NCBI GenBank assembly: GCA_947387485.1
Contig: CANDNT010000022.1
Coordinates: forward strand, 1 to 59,973
Origin: Aquimarina rhabdastrellae
GTDB lineage: Bacteria > Bacteroidota > Bacteroidia > Flavobacteriales > Flavobacteriaceae
DNA length: 59,973 nucleotides
Reading direction: 5' to 3'
Made by a program: the position numbers and the translations under genes. Positions 8,078 through 16,378 of the stretch are shown piece by piece (positions within the stretch are counted from its first letter, which is position 1; every line of letters starts with the position of its first letter). The notes beneath the pieces are model-generated. The model did not search any database. It was not told where the DNA came from and was given only the letters and a program-made list of their open reading frames with translations.

Positions 8078-9685
8078 ATGAAGAACAAATCTAGAGTATG
8101 GCTATACTTTTTAATCATTGCAACAGGACTTATTATAATGAGTTGTCAAAGAGAAGAAGTTACTACTTCGGTAGTAGAAGAATCAATAATTGATAAGAAT
8201 GTGCAATTAGCAATGGCTAGTTCAGAAAGTGTTTTAAAAGCAATTGAGTATGTATCGAAAACTACAGGAAAAAACATTACTAAAGATCAAGGAGGTAATT
8301 CATCTTTTTTAGAAACAGAATTTGGAGTAGTAGAATTATTTAATGTGGTAGAAAGTACTTCTCCACAAGGATTTCAATCCTATACATTCCCATTGTAAGC
8401 TTTTGAATCAGAAGAGAACACTTTTTATAATTTAATAGTAAATATCGATCAAGATGGAGAACAATCTAGTGCAGTAATGCGTTATGAAATGACTCCTGAA
8501 TTTGCAGATGATTATTATAGAGGAATTAAACCTATAAAAAATTTCTCGGGTAAGATTCAGCGTTATGAGTTAGATTTTGTATTACAACGAAATAGCAGTT
8601 CAGCACCTTGTTTAGAACAAGTAGTAGAAGATTTAGAAGATACAAATAATGATCCAGATGATAATATATCTGGAGGAGGATCTACTGGAGATGTTATCAA
8701 TGGAGGAGGAATAGATATAGGGGGAAATGATGGTCCTGGAGACGGAGGATTTGCTAATTGTGTTATCCATGTAGAAGTAGAATGTCCATCGACAGATAGA
8801 CCTATACCACCAAGATTTGATAATGGAGGGTGTGAAGTAGTGACTTATGTCATTAATTGTGTAGATAATGATTCAAAATCTGCAAACAGAAATTTATGTG
8901 ATGGCACAGAAGATGAGGTTATAGTGATTAATCCATTAAATGCTATTACGGCTATTCGTTTAAATTTACAGATACGTACTGGTACAGCAGAGGCAAATTG
9001 GTTATCAAATACAGCTAATTATACAAAGATGACCCAGATATATTTGTTTGGGGTAAGAAACAACTGGAGTGCTGAAGCTTTGACTCAAATACGAGAAATG
9101 CTTGAAGCTAGTATAGATGGTACAGCAATTAGCTTAGCTCCTTTTGTTAAGATAAAATATCCTATAAATGCAGAAACTGGAGAATCCGAAGGAGAAGATG
9201 ATTATCCGTTAATTACGAGTGTTTTGAGAGACGAATTACCTAATATGGCTAATGATCAATTTCTTGTTAATGCGCTAATGGAATATGGAAGTTTAACAGA
9301 AGAACAAATAAAAGATGCTTTAACATGGGGAAAAGGACCAATTATTGAATTAGGTAATACTAATCCAGGTTGGGGTAAGTTTAGTAATGGCGAAGATGAT
9401 TCTGATACAAATATTATTAGTTTGCACTGGGATTTAGAAGAAATCTTTAATGTTTATCCTGATGTAAGTAAAGATGCTTTAAAATTTTTTATTGCAATTA
9501 CTGTTTTACATGAGTTAACCCATTATGGAGATTATCATTATAATGGTAATATGTATATTTCTGATAGTGGAGATGCCGATGCCGAAGGGTATGATTTTGA
9601 TATGGAAGTTATAGGAGAAACTATGCAAGATCCTGATACAGGAGGAGATTTATATCAGACATATATTTTAAGACGGAGAAATTAA
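8078..9685 (+). pseudogene. Lipoprotein with C-terminal HExxH metalloprotease-like (toxin-like) domain, interrupted by an in-frame TAA
   Basis: Reads as one frame from ATG 8078 to TAA 9685, broken by a single TAA at 8396-8398. Codons on both sides continue without a frameshift (…SYTFPL, stop, AFESEENTFYNLIV…), and the second half can restart only at ATG 8477. The N-terminal part has a lipobox (MSC, Cys23). After the stop come a ligand-like region, a Gly/Asp-rich linker (GGGSTGDVINGGG), a Cys-containing segment and a C-terminal domain ending in LHELTHYGDYHYNG, a zincin HExxH motif. Flavobacterial lipoproteins with variable C-terminal domains of this kind are often polymorphic toxins; here that is inference. 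A GAA or CAA to TAA change would explain the break. If not a sequencing error, no full-length exported protein is made, because the lipoprotein signal is separated from the catalytic half. Confidence 0.75.
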
Positions 9686-9696
9686 ATCAAAATATT

Positions 9697-10182
9697 ATGA
9701 GATTACTAATAATTCTAAGTTTCTTTTTTTATTTAAAAGGATATACTCAAAATTGGTATACAGATGGCAATAGAGATTATAGCTCAATTGAAAAGATTTT
9801 AAATGAATCATTCTTTATTAAAGAAAATAAAGAAGATACTTTATACCTTAAAATAGATGATATATCGAGTAACTTTAGTTATGGAATAAACAGAAGTAAT
9901 TTAAAAAAAGATAAACAAGAGATAATGTTTATTAATCAAAAACAGCTATATAATAAGCTTATAGATGATTATTATGATATCACTTATTTCTTTATTGATT
10001 ATAATATAGCGAGATTACAGTATATAAACCGAAAAAAGAATAAAGTCTATCAGTTTTTATATACGAGAAAAATATCAGGAGAATGGAAATTATTAGAAAA
10101 AAAAATATTTATATCTCGTTTAATGAATAATGATTATTTATGGCATTTGATTAGAAAAAAGAAGGAAAAAAAGAGAAATTAA
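9697..10182 (+). CDS. Small exported protein, family A member 1
   Basis: No known family recognised. A 161-residue protein with a signal peptide ending near KGYTQ. The mature part is Lys/Ile/Asn-rich. The C-terminal half carries the pattern shared by the four family A proteins here: a short LY segment (KQLYNKL), then NIARLQYINRKK and FLYTRKISGEWKLLEKKIF. It is the most diverged member and ends in a basic tail (RKKKEKKRN) instead of the DGKW end of two relatives. It begins 11 bp after the interrupted metalloprotease-like gene and ends 1 bp before the next paralogue, so it is probably co-transcribed. An immunity role is possible from position only. Confidence 0.7.
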   Translation: MRLLIILSFFFYLKGYTQNWYTDGNRDYSSIEKILNESFFIKENKEDTLYLKIDDISSNFSYGINRSNLKKDKQEIMFINQKQLYNKLIDDYYDITYFFIDYNIARLQYINRKKNKVYQFLYTRKISGEWKLLEKKIFISRLMNNDYLWHLIRKKKEKKRN

Positions 10183-10183
10183 T

Positions 10184-10660
10184 TTGATGAAACACATAAT
10201 ATTTTTTTCTATCTTTTATATTATTAATGTATCTAGTTATTCACAGTATAATACCACTATAAAAGATAAAGATATCTATACGGTCTTATTAAAATCTTTG
10301 CAAATTGATGAAATAAAAGATTCTATTGTTACTGTAAGATTGAATGCTATTACATCTCCAATAAAGAATAAACAAAGTTTCAAAAAATCTAATATACGCT
10401 TTATGAGAGATAGTGATTTATATAAAAATACTATATACGATTATGTAGATTTTAATTTAATTCAAGTCTCTCCTAATATAGCTTATATTAAATATATAAA
10501 AAGATCCAAGGTGTTGGCTATTCATTTAGTATTTCATAAAAAAATAACAGGCGGATGGGAAATAGTAGATAAAAATATATGGAGTGAAATGAAATTTAAG
10601 TTTGACGATTTTCTTTATGACAGCATAAAAGAAGAGTTAATATTAGATGGTAAGTGGTAA
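10184..10660 (+). CDS. Small exported protein, family A member 2
   Basis: No known family recognised. 158 residues with a signal peptide (IIFFSIFYIINVSSYSQ). It shares with the 11924-12409 protein the order SDLYKN, YDYVDF, NIAYIKYIKR, HLVFHKKITGGWEIVDKNIW and an identical end FDDFLYDSIKEELILDGKW except for one residue. The mature N-terminal half is much more diverged between these two copies than the C-terminal end. The gene starts 1 bp after the preceding paralogue. Its 3' end begins a duplicated block (10604-10804). Likely periplasmic or surface-located. Confidence 0.72.
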   Translation: MMKHIIFFSIFYIINVSSYSQYNTTIKDKDIYTVLLKSLQIDEIKDSIVTVRLNAITSPIKNKQSFKKSNIRFMRDSDLYKNTIYDYVDFNLIQVSPNIAYIKYIKRSKVLAIHLVFHKKITGGWEIVDKNIWSEMKFKFDDFLYDSIKEELILDGKW

Positions 10661-10804
10661 TACGCTATAAACAAATATGTGATTTATATTTTATTTTAAC
10701 ATTATAGGAGAAACTTTACAGCATTAGATTAGAAAAAAAAGAAATTCATTATGAATTATAAATGGCTTTTATTTTTTATTCTGACAATTAATATAAATGC
10801 TCAA
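10604..10804 (+). repeat. Duplicated ~200-bp block, copy 1
   Basis: Runs from the last codons of the family A gene, through the 90-bp spacer, to the signal-peptide codons of the next gene, ending at the Ala-Gln cleavage region. It matches 12353-12552 with about five substitutions and one A-tract indel by eye. Homology stops at the start of the mature protein. Confidence 0.9.
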
Positions 10805-11296
10805 GAAAAAGAAATAAAAAAGGAGAATCTACCGGTAGATATATTAAATGTGTTTTTTACTGAAGCTTTAAGCTTAAATCATATTGGATATTTTCTTAAT
10901 GAAGAAGAAAAGCAAAATGGGATGAGTATTGTTATTAATGAATCAATAAAACCATATTATAAAAAGCTTTCTTTAAAAATGTTTAATAAAGAAATTAAAT
11001 TCAAAAACCATAAAGAATTATATAAAGCAAATGACCCATTTTTTCTAGAATTTATTGAATTAAATCAAAAAGAAGATATAATTCATTTGATATATGCATT
11101 TAGAAAAGAAAAATATATCGTTGATGCAAAATTTAAAAAAAAGGAAGATCAATGGATATTGGAAACAAAGAATTTATTACATAAACCTAAGGCTATATAT
11201 AATATAAGAAGAACCAAAGAACATTGTTTATTATATGCCATTTTATATCCAGATAAAATTATAGATAAATGTTTGGAATATGATTTTTTTTACTAA
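10751..11296 (+). CDS. Small exported protein, diverged family A-like member
   Basis: 181 residues. Its signal peptide MNYKWLLFFILTININAQ is identical to that of the 12499-13002 protein, but the mature sequence is unrelated to that one. The mature part has a family A-like core: KELYKAN, then DIIHLIYAFRKEK and FKKKEDQWILETKNLL, matching in order the LY, NIAYIKY..R.K and F.KK..G.W segments of family A. It also has a longer N-terminal half and a different tail (CLEYDFFY). This looks like a signal peptide swapped onto another mature domain by recombination. Function unknown. Confidence 0.68.
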   Translation: MNYKWLLFFILTININAQEKEIKKENLPVDILNVFFTEALSLNHIGYFLNEEEKQNGMSIVINESIKPYYKKLSLKMFNKEIKFKNHKELYKANDPFFLEFIELNQKEDIIHLIYAFRKEKYIVDAKFKKKEDQWILETKNLLHKPKAIYNIRRTKEHCLLYAILYPDKIIDKCLEYDFFY

Positions 11297-11371
11297 AAAA
11301 AGAGAGTAGTTAAGTAGTTGATATAGTTTTATTGGACTAAGATATTATGGTATACCTCAAAACTCTAATTT

Positions 11372-11869
11372 ATGAGAATCATTTATATAATAATTTTTCT
11401 ATTTAGTGTTCTTTTTTTAAATGCTCAAGATATAGAAAAAGATGATTTGCCTAGATATAAAGAAGCAAAAGAGCGTTTAGAAATAGATAGGATTTTTAAT
11501 CACTGTTTTAAAGATATAGCAGTAAAAAATATAGAAGTCTTAAAATTAGAAGAAAAATATGCTATAGAACTATGCTCACTAGCATCTGTTGTTTTATTAT
11601 ATACTTATGCTAACGATTTAGAGTTAGACCCAAAACAAATAAAAGCATTAGAACAATTATTTTTAGGCTTTTCAGATAAATTTATAGAAATAGGTAAACC
11701 AATAATTATTAGCAATAGTTCAAGAGGAACAAAAATTATTAGAGTATATTTAAGAGGGGTTATTTCTTGGACTATAGTGGACAATAGAGTTCCAGAATGG
11801 ATAGCTAAAAACGATAAGATAAAAGAAGTTATAGAACAGTTTAATAAAAACAGTATGAATAGTATGTAA
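11372..11869 (+). CDS. Small exported protein, family B member 1
   Basis: No known family recognised. 165 residues with signal peptide ending LFLNAQ. The mature part is helical and Glu/Lys/Leu-rich, with the family core LCSLASVVLLYTYANDLELD and then LFLGFSDKFIEI. It is nearly identical to the 13073-13570 protein over residues 20-105 and the last ~20 residues, while residues about 107-140 differ strongly. That pattern suggests a specificity segment in a conserved scaffold. Co-directional with its neighbours and preceded by a 75-bp spacer with no clear promoter. Confidence 0.72.
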   Translation: MRIIYIIIFLFSVLFLNAQDIEKDDLPRYKEAKERLEIDRIFNHCFKDIAVKNIEVLKLEEKYAIELCSLASVVLLYTYANDLELDPKQIKALEQLFLGFSDKFIEIGKPIIISNSSRGTKIIRVYLRGVISWTIVDNRVPEWIAKNDKIKEVIEQFNKNSMNSM

Positions 11870-11923
11870 TGATCATTTATGATAGTTTTTATTTAGATAA
11901 AATACAAAGACAAAATTGATTTT

Positions 11924-12409
11924 ATGAAAAAAATCCTTATATATACAATAATGAGTTTTTGCTGTATAAATAGTTTTGCTCAATATCATATTACAATAGA
12001 TAAAAATGATATAATTGAAATCATAAATCAATCGTTATCAATAAAAGAAATAACTCAGGATAGTGTGATAATTCGTCTTAATAATGTAGCGGCAGCTGTT
12101 TCTTTAAAAACGATATTTAATTCTCATAAGTCAAAAAGAAAAATAAAGGTTTTAAGAGAAAAAGAAATATATCAAAATAAGGTTAGAGATTTTATAGATT
12201 TCTTTTTAATAGATATAGATACTAATATAGCTTACATAAAATATATGGAACGTTATAAAGGAATAATAGCACACCTTGTATTTAAGAAAAATATTTTTGG
12301 AAAATGGATTCTTATAGATAGAAATGTTTGGAATTCTTTTCATATACGATATGACGATTTTCTTTATGACAGTATAAAGGAAGAGTTAATATTAGATGGT
12401 AAGTGGTAA
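11924..12409 (+). CDS. Small exported protein, family A member 3
   Basis: 161 residues, signal peptide ending INSFAQ. Closest relative is the 10184-10660 protein: KEIYQNK, RDFIDF, NIAYIKYMERYK, HLVFKKNIFGKWILIDRNVW and the shared end YDDFLYDSIKEELILDGKW. The two mature N-terminal halves share only scattered positions. Its 3' end and the following spacer repeat the block seen after the other copy, so this gene was probably produced by duplication of a roughly 1.75-kb unit followed by divergence. Function unknown. Confidence 0.72.
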   Translation: MKKILIYTIMSFCCINSFAQYHITIDKNDIIEIINQSLSIKEITQDSVIIRLNNVAAAVSLKTIFNSHKSKRKIKVLREKEIYQNKVRDFIDFFLIDIDTNIAYIKYMERYKGIIAHLVFKKNIFGKWILIDRNVWNSFHIRYDDFLYDSIKEELILDGKW

Positions 12410-12552
12410 TACGCTATAAGCAAATATGTGATTTATATTTTATTTTAACATTATAGGAGAAACTTTATATCATTAGATTAGAAAAAAAGAAATTCATTAT
12501 GAATTATAAATGGCTTTTATTTTTTATTCTGACAATTAATATAAATGCTCAA
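12353..12552 (+). repeat. Duplicated ~200-bp block, copy 2
   Basis: Second copy of the block at 10604-10804, offset by about 1,749 bp. It joins the 3' end of a family A gene to the signal-peptide codons of a family B gene, whereas copy 1 leads into a family A-like gene, so the same 5' module serves two different mature proteins. Confidence 0.9.
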
Positions 12553-13002
12553 AATTTTAAAAAAAGTAACTTTTCTAAATATAAAGAAAGTAAAAATCTC
12601 TATGATATAGATAAAATATTTCAAAGATGTTTTGATAACATGAATACTTACAATAAAATAATACAAGAAATAGAACAAAAGTATTCCATAAAATTATGTT
12701 CTATAGCATCAGTATTATTGCTATATACTTATTCGAGAGATTTGACATTAAAAGAAGAAGAATTAGAAGCACTGGAGAAAATGTTTATAGGCTTTTCAGA
12801 TAAATTTATAGAAATAGATAAACCAATAATTATTGGAGGAAGAAAAAGAAATAGTAAAGGAGCTAAAATTATAAAAGTATTTTTAAGAGGTATGACCTTG
12901 ACAACTATATTAGATAAAAGAATTAACAGTAAAATAAAGAAAAATACAAGGATTCAGGTTTTAATAGATAAATTTAATGAAAATACGTATTCGGGTTTTT
13001 AA
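12499..13002 (+). CDS. Small exported protein, family B member 2 (chimeric signal peptide)
   Basis: 167 residues. The signal peptide is the MNYKWLLFFILTININAQ module of the 10751-11296 gene, but the mature part belongs to family B: KYKESKNLYDIDKIFQRCFDN, LCSIASVLLLYTYSRDLTL, MFIGFSDKFIEIDKPIII. It is the most diverged B member and carries a Lys/Arg/Gly-rich insertion (GGRKRNSKGAK) in the same segment where the other two B proteins differ. The junction of shared and unshared sequence lies at the signal cleavage site, which is direct evidence for module exchange. Function unknown. Confidence 0.72.
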   Translation: MNYKWLLFFILTININAQNFKKSNFSKYKESKNLYDIDKIFQRCFDNMNTYNKIIQEIEQKYSIKLCSIASVLLLYTYSRDLTLKEEELEALEKMFIGFSDKFIEIDKPIIIGGRKRNSKGAKIIKVFLRGMTLTTILDKRINSKIKKNTRIQVLIDKFNENTYSGF

Positions 13003-13072
13003 GAGCTATAGTTAAACTCTTTTTTTGAATTGATAACTCTCATGTTAATAGCTGTATCAAGAAAATGAATAA

Positions 13073-13570
13073 ATGAGAATTATATTCATAATAACATTTC
13101 TACTTAGTGTTCTTTTTTTAAATGCTCAAGATATAGAGAAAGATGATTTTCCTAAATATAAAGAAGCAAAAGATCGTTTAGAAATAGATGGAATTTTTAA
13201 TCACTGTTTTAAAGATATAGCAGTGAAAAATATAGAAGTCTTAAAATTAGAAGAAAAATACGCTGTAGAATTATGTTCACTAGCATCTGTTGTTTTATTA
13301 TATACATATGCTAATGATTTAGAGTTGGACCCAAAACAAATAAAAGCATTAGAGCAATTATTTTTGGGTTTTTCAGATAAATTTATTGAAATAAATAAAC
13401 CAATAATTTTGCGGAAAAGTGAAAATAAAACAAGTTTAGGAAGAATGTTTTTAAGAGGGGAAACTTTGAATATTATTATAGATAATAGAATTTCTAAATG
13501 GATAGCTAAAAACGATAAGATAAAAGAAGTTATAGAACAGTTTAATAAAAATAGCTTGAATAGTATGTAA
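13073..13570 (+). CDS. Small exported protein, family B member 3
   Basis: 165 residues, near-duplicate of the 11372-11869 protein in signal peptide, core (LCSLASVVLLYTYANDLELD, LFLGFSDKFIEI) and end (IAKNDKIKEVIEQFNKNS). The segment after KPII is replaced (LRKSENKTSLGRMFLRG against ISNSSRGTKIIRVYLRG). It is the last gene of the array and is followed by a terminator shared with the convergent pepD. Confidence 0.73.
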   Translation: MRIIFIITFLLSVLFLNAQDIEKDDFPKYKEAKDRLEIDGIFNHCFKDIAVKNIEVLKLEEKYAVELCSLASVVLLYTYANDLELDPKQIKALEQLFLGFSDKFIEINKPIILRKSENKTSLGRMFLRGETLNIIIDNRISKWIAKNDKIKEVIEQFNKNSLNSM

Positions 13571-13614
13571 GATAAGTATTTAAGAATATTAATAAACAGG
13601 TAATAAATAAACTA

Positions 13615-13647
13615 AAAGCCGAAGTAAATCATAATTACTTCGGCTTT
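13615..13647. terminator. Bidirectional terminator between the array and pepD
   Basis: The stem AAAGCCGAAGTAA / TTACTTCGGCTTT with a 7-nt loop closes the island and also lies just beyond the pepD stop codon on the opposite strand. Confidence 0.88.
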
Positions 13648-13658
13648 GGTATAGTATT

Positions 13659-15122
13659 TTATTTATTAGGTATATTCTTAAGAATTTCTAAAACAAAATC
13701 CCAGTATTTTTGAGCAGAAGAAATACTAGCACGCTCATCTGGAGAATGTGCTCCTTTGATTGTAGGGCCAAAAGAAATCATATCCATATTAGGATAGTTT
13801 TGTCCTAAAATACCACATTCTAAACCAGCATGACAAGCAGCTACATTAGCCTTTTCGCCATTATTCATTTGTTGGTATAAATTATCTAGAACACGTAAAA
13901 TTTCAGAATCTGTATTAGGTGTCCATCCAGGGTACGATCCACTGGCTTCAACATCACAACCAATCAACTCAAACGTAGCTCTTAGTTTATTAGTGAGATC
14001 CATTTTTGAAGACTCAACACTACTACGAGTTAAACACTGTACAGTTAAAGAACCGTTAGCAATAGTAATTTTTGCGATATTATTTGAAGTTTCTACCAGA
14101 TCAGGAATAGAAGCACTCATCGTATAAACGCCATTATGTGCTGCATATAGTGCTTTTATGATACCTTCTTGCACTCCTAATTCCATTACAGTTTCAGGAA
14201 GTATAGTGGTAGTAACAGCTATAGAAAGGTGAGGTTCTGTTACAGCAAGTTCTTTTTTTATAGTAGCAATCAATTCGTTAATTTCGTATTCAAAAGCTTC
14301 TTGATGCACACTATCAATAACTATAGAAGCAAAACTTTCTCTAGGGATAGCATTTCTTAAACTACCTCCATTGATAGTAGCAATACGAAGACCAAAGTTT
14401 TCGAATCCATCAAATAATAAACGATTCATTAACTTATTAGCATTACCTAATCCCTTGTCGATATCCATACCAGAATGACCTCCATTAAGCCCTGTAATCG
14501 CAATTTGATAAGCTGTTTTTCCTTCAGGAGTTTGTTCTTCTATATAAGAACGAGTTGCAGTAATATCGATTCCTCCAGCACAACCTATACCTATCTCATC
14601 ATCTTCTTCGGTATCAAGGTTTAATAAGATGTTTCCTTCTAGCCATCCACCTTTAAGTCCCATAGCACCAGTCATACCAGTTTCTTCATCTATAGTAAAT
14701 AATGCTTCAATAGCTGGATGAGCAATAGTATCTGATTCAAGAATAGCCATAATAGTAGCAACTCCTAAACCATTATCAGCACCTAGTGTAGTACCTTTGG
14801 CACGTACCCAATCACCATCAATATACATTTCAATTCCTTGAGAATCAAAATCAAAATCAGTGTCAGCATTTTTTTGATGAACCATATCCAGATGTGATTG
14901 CATAACCACAGTTTTTTTATTTTCGTGACCTGGAGTTGCAGGTTTTTTGATCAATACATTCCCTACAGCATCAATCTCTGTTGTTAATCCTAGAGAAGCT
15001 CCAAAATCTTTCATAAACGCAATTACACGTTCTTCTTTTTTTGAAGGTCTAGGAACAGCATTAAGATCGGCAAATTTATTCCATAATGCTTTAGGCTCTA
15101 ATTCTCTTATTTCGGCACTCAT
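13659..15122 (-). CDS. pepD: Aminoacyl-histidine dipeptidase (M20 family)
   Basis: A cytosolic Zn-dependent dipeptidase (PepD type, prefers Xaa-His), 487 residues as usual for the family. Metal and catalytic residues: H77 and D79 in QSHLDMVH, D116 in GADNGLG, the E146-E147 pair in DEETG, and a late HAGLECG histidine. I start it at the ATG at 15122 (MSAEIRELEPKALW); the frame extends to a TTG at 15143, but the extra seven residues are unlikely. Convergent with the small-protein array and divergent from the DUF3810 gene. Confidence 0.94.
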   Translation of the reverse strand: MSAEIRELEPKALWNKFADLNAVPRPSKKEERVIAFMKDFGASLGLTTEIDAVGNVLIKKPATPGHENKKTVVMQSHLDMVHQKNADTDFDFDSQGIEMYIDGDWVRAKGTTLGADNGLGVATIMAILESDTIAHPAIEALFTIDEETGMTGAMGLKGGWLEGNILLNLDTEEDDEIGIGCAGGIDITATRSYIEEQTPEGKTAYQIAITGLNGGHSGMDIDKGLGNANKLMNRLLFDGFENFGLRIATINGGSLRNAIPRESFASIVIDSVHQEAFEYEINELIATIKKELAVTEPHLSIAVTTTILPETVMELGVQEGIIKALYAAHNGVYTMSASIPDLVETSNNIAKITIANGSLTVQCLTRSSVESSKMDLTNKLRATFELIGCDVEASGSYPGWTPNTDSEILRVLDNLYQQMNNGEKANVAACHAGLECGILGQNYPNMDMISFGPTIKGAHSPDERASISSAQKYWDFVLEILKNIPNK

Positions 15123-15224
15123 AAACGTATCTTTATTTTGCAAACGAAGATAAGAAATCCAACCCTTTTTAGCTTATAGAGATTAGCATGAAATTGAGTT
15201 ATTTTTTTTAAATCAATAAACTTG

Positions 15225-15232
15225 TATTTTTA
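15225..15232 (+). promoter_or_regulatory. Possible -7 element before the DUF3810 gene
   Basis: TATTTTTA followed by CGAT and then the GTG start. It resembles TAnnTTTG with the last base changed, and a transcript from it would be leaderless. No TTG is found at the normal spacing. Confidence 0.3.
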
Positions 15233-15236
15233 CGAT

Positions 15237-16286
15237 GTGAAAAAGAAAACAAAAGTATACCTTACTTATCTATTACCCATACAGATTGTTGTGGTAAAAG
15301 TACTATCGTATTTCCCCGAAATAATTGAATACTATTATAGTAATGGATTTTATCAATATAGTTCCAAAGCATTACGTTTTGTTTTTGGAGTACTTCCGTT
15401 TTCGGTAGGAGATATTGGATATGTCTGTTTGATTGGACTATTAATACGATTTATAGTTAAGAGTATTAAAAATAAAAACTGGAAAAGTATAGGTTTAGAT
15501 ATAACAAGTACCATAAGTATAGTATATGCTTGTTTTCATATTTTTTGGGGATTCAATTATTATCGACAGCCATTACATAAAGTATTACAAATAGAAGATG
15601 AGTATACTACAGAAGAACTAATAAAAGTTACAGAAGTATTGGTTGCCAAAGCAAATAAATACCATAAAGAAATTGCTGTGCATGATACTTTAGCTGTAGT
15701 ATTTCCATATACCAAATCAACAATATTTGAAGAAACACCTAGAGTATATCAAAACCTATCAAAAACATATCCAGAGTTAACATATAGACCTAAAAGTGTG
15801 AAGAAATCATTATTGAGTTTACCGTTAACGTATATGGGATTCAGTGGATACTTAAATCCAATAACAAATGAAGCTCAGGTAAATGGTTTGATTTTAGATT
15901 ATAAAAGTCCTACAACCATATGTCATGAAGAGGCTCATCAATTAGGATTTGCAAAAGAAAATGAAGCTAATTTTATTGCAGCTATAGCAACTATGCAATA
16001 TGATGATATATATTATAAATATAGCGGAACAACCTTTGCTTTAAAATTTTGCCTCAATGACCTCTATTTTAGAGACGAAGAAAAAGCTATATGTTTACTA
16101 GAAAAATTAAACTTAGGTATACGAAAAAACTATTGGGAGGTTACTGCATTCTGGGAACAATATCAAAACCCATTAGAACCTATTTTTAAATCTACATATG
16201 ATAGTTACCTCAAAGCAAATAACCAACCCAAAGGCATAGAAACGTATAGCTATGTAGTTGCTCTTTTGGTGAATTATTTAAAATAA
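15237..16286 (+). CDS. DUF3810 membrane protein with HEExH zinc motif
   Basis: About 349 residues. Two or three N-terminal transmembrane segments (ILLPIQIVVVKVL-like, VGDIGYVCLIGLLIRFIV, then FHIFWGFNYYRQP) are followed by a domain with HEEAHQLGFAKENEANF (about 230-246), an HExxH-type site with a downstream Glu as third ligand candidate. This is the DUF3810 family common in Bacteroidota and some Firmicutes; it is presumed to be a membrane-anchored metallopeptidase, without a known substrate. I place the start at the GTG at 15237 (KKKTKVYLTYLL); the TTG at 15222 overlaps promoter-like sequence. Confidence 0.82.
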   Translation: MKKKTKVYLTYLLPIQIVVVKVLSYFPEIIEYYYSNGFYQYSSKALRFVFGVLPFSVGDIGYVCLIGLLIRFIVKSIKNKNWKSIGLDITSTISIVYACFHIFWGFNYYRQPLHKVLQIEDEYTTEELIKVTEVLVAKANKYHKEIAVHDTLAVVFPYTKSTIFEETPRVYQNLSKTYPELTYRPKSVKKSLLSLPLTYMGFSGYLNPITNEAQVNGLILDYKSPTTICHEEAHQLGFAKENEANFIAAIATMQYDDIYYKYSGTTFALKFCLNDLYFRDEEKAICLLEKLNLGIRKNYWEVTAFWEQYQNPLEPIFKSTYDSYLKANNQPKGIETYSYVVALLVNYLK

Positions 16287-16378
16287 ACATAAAATATGTG
16301 TTAAATAATTCACAATAGGTAAGAACATCAGCCTAACAACCTATAATTTTAAAACGAACAACTTATATAAACAAATCA

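Noticed and set aside
9697..13570. CRISPR or short-repeat array
   Set aside because: The repeats are gene-length and coding, with no short regularly spaced repeats or cas genes.
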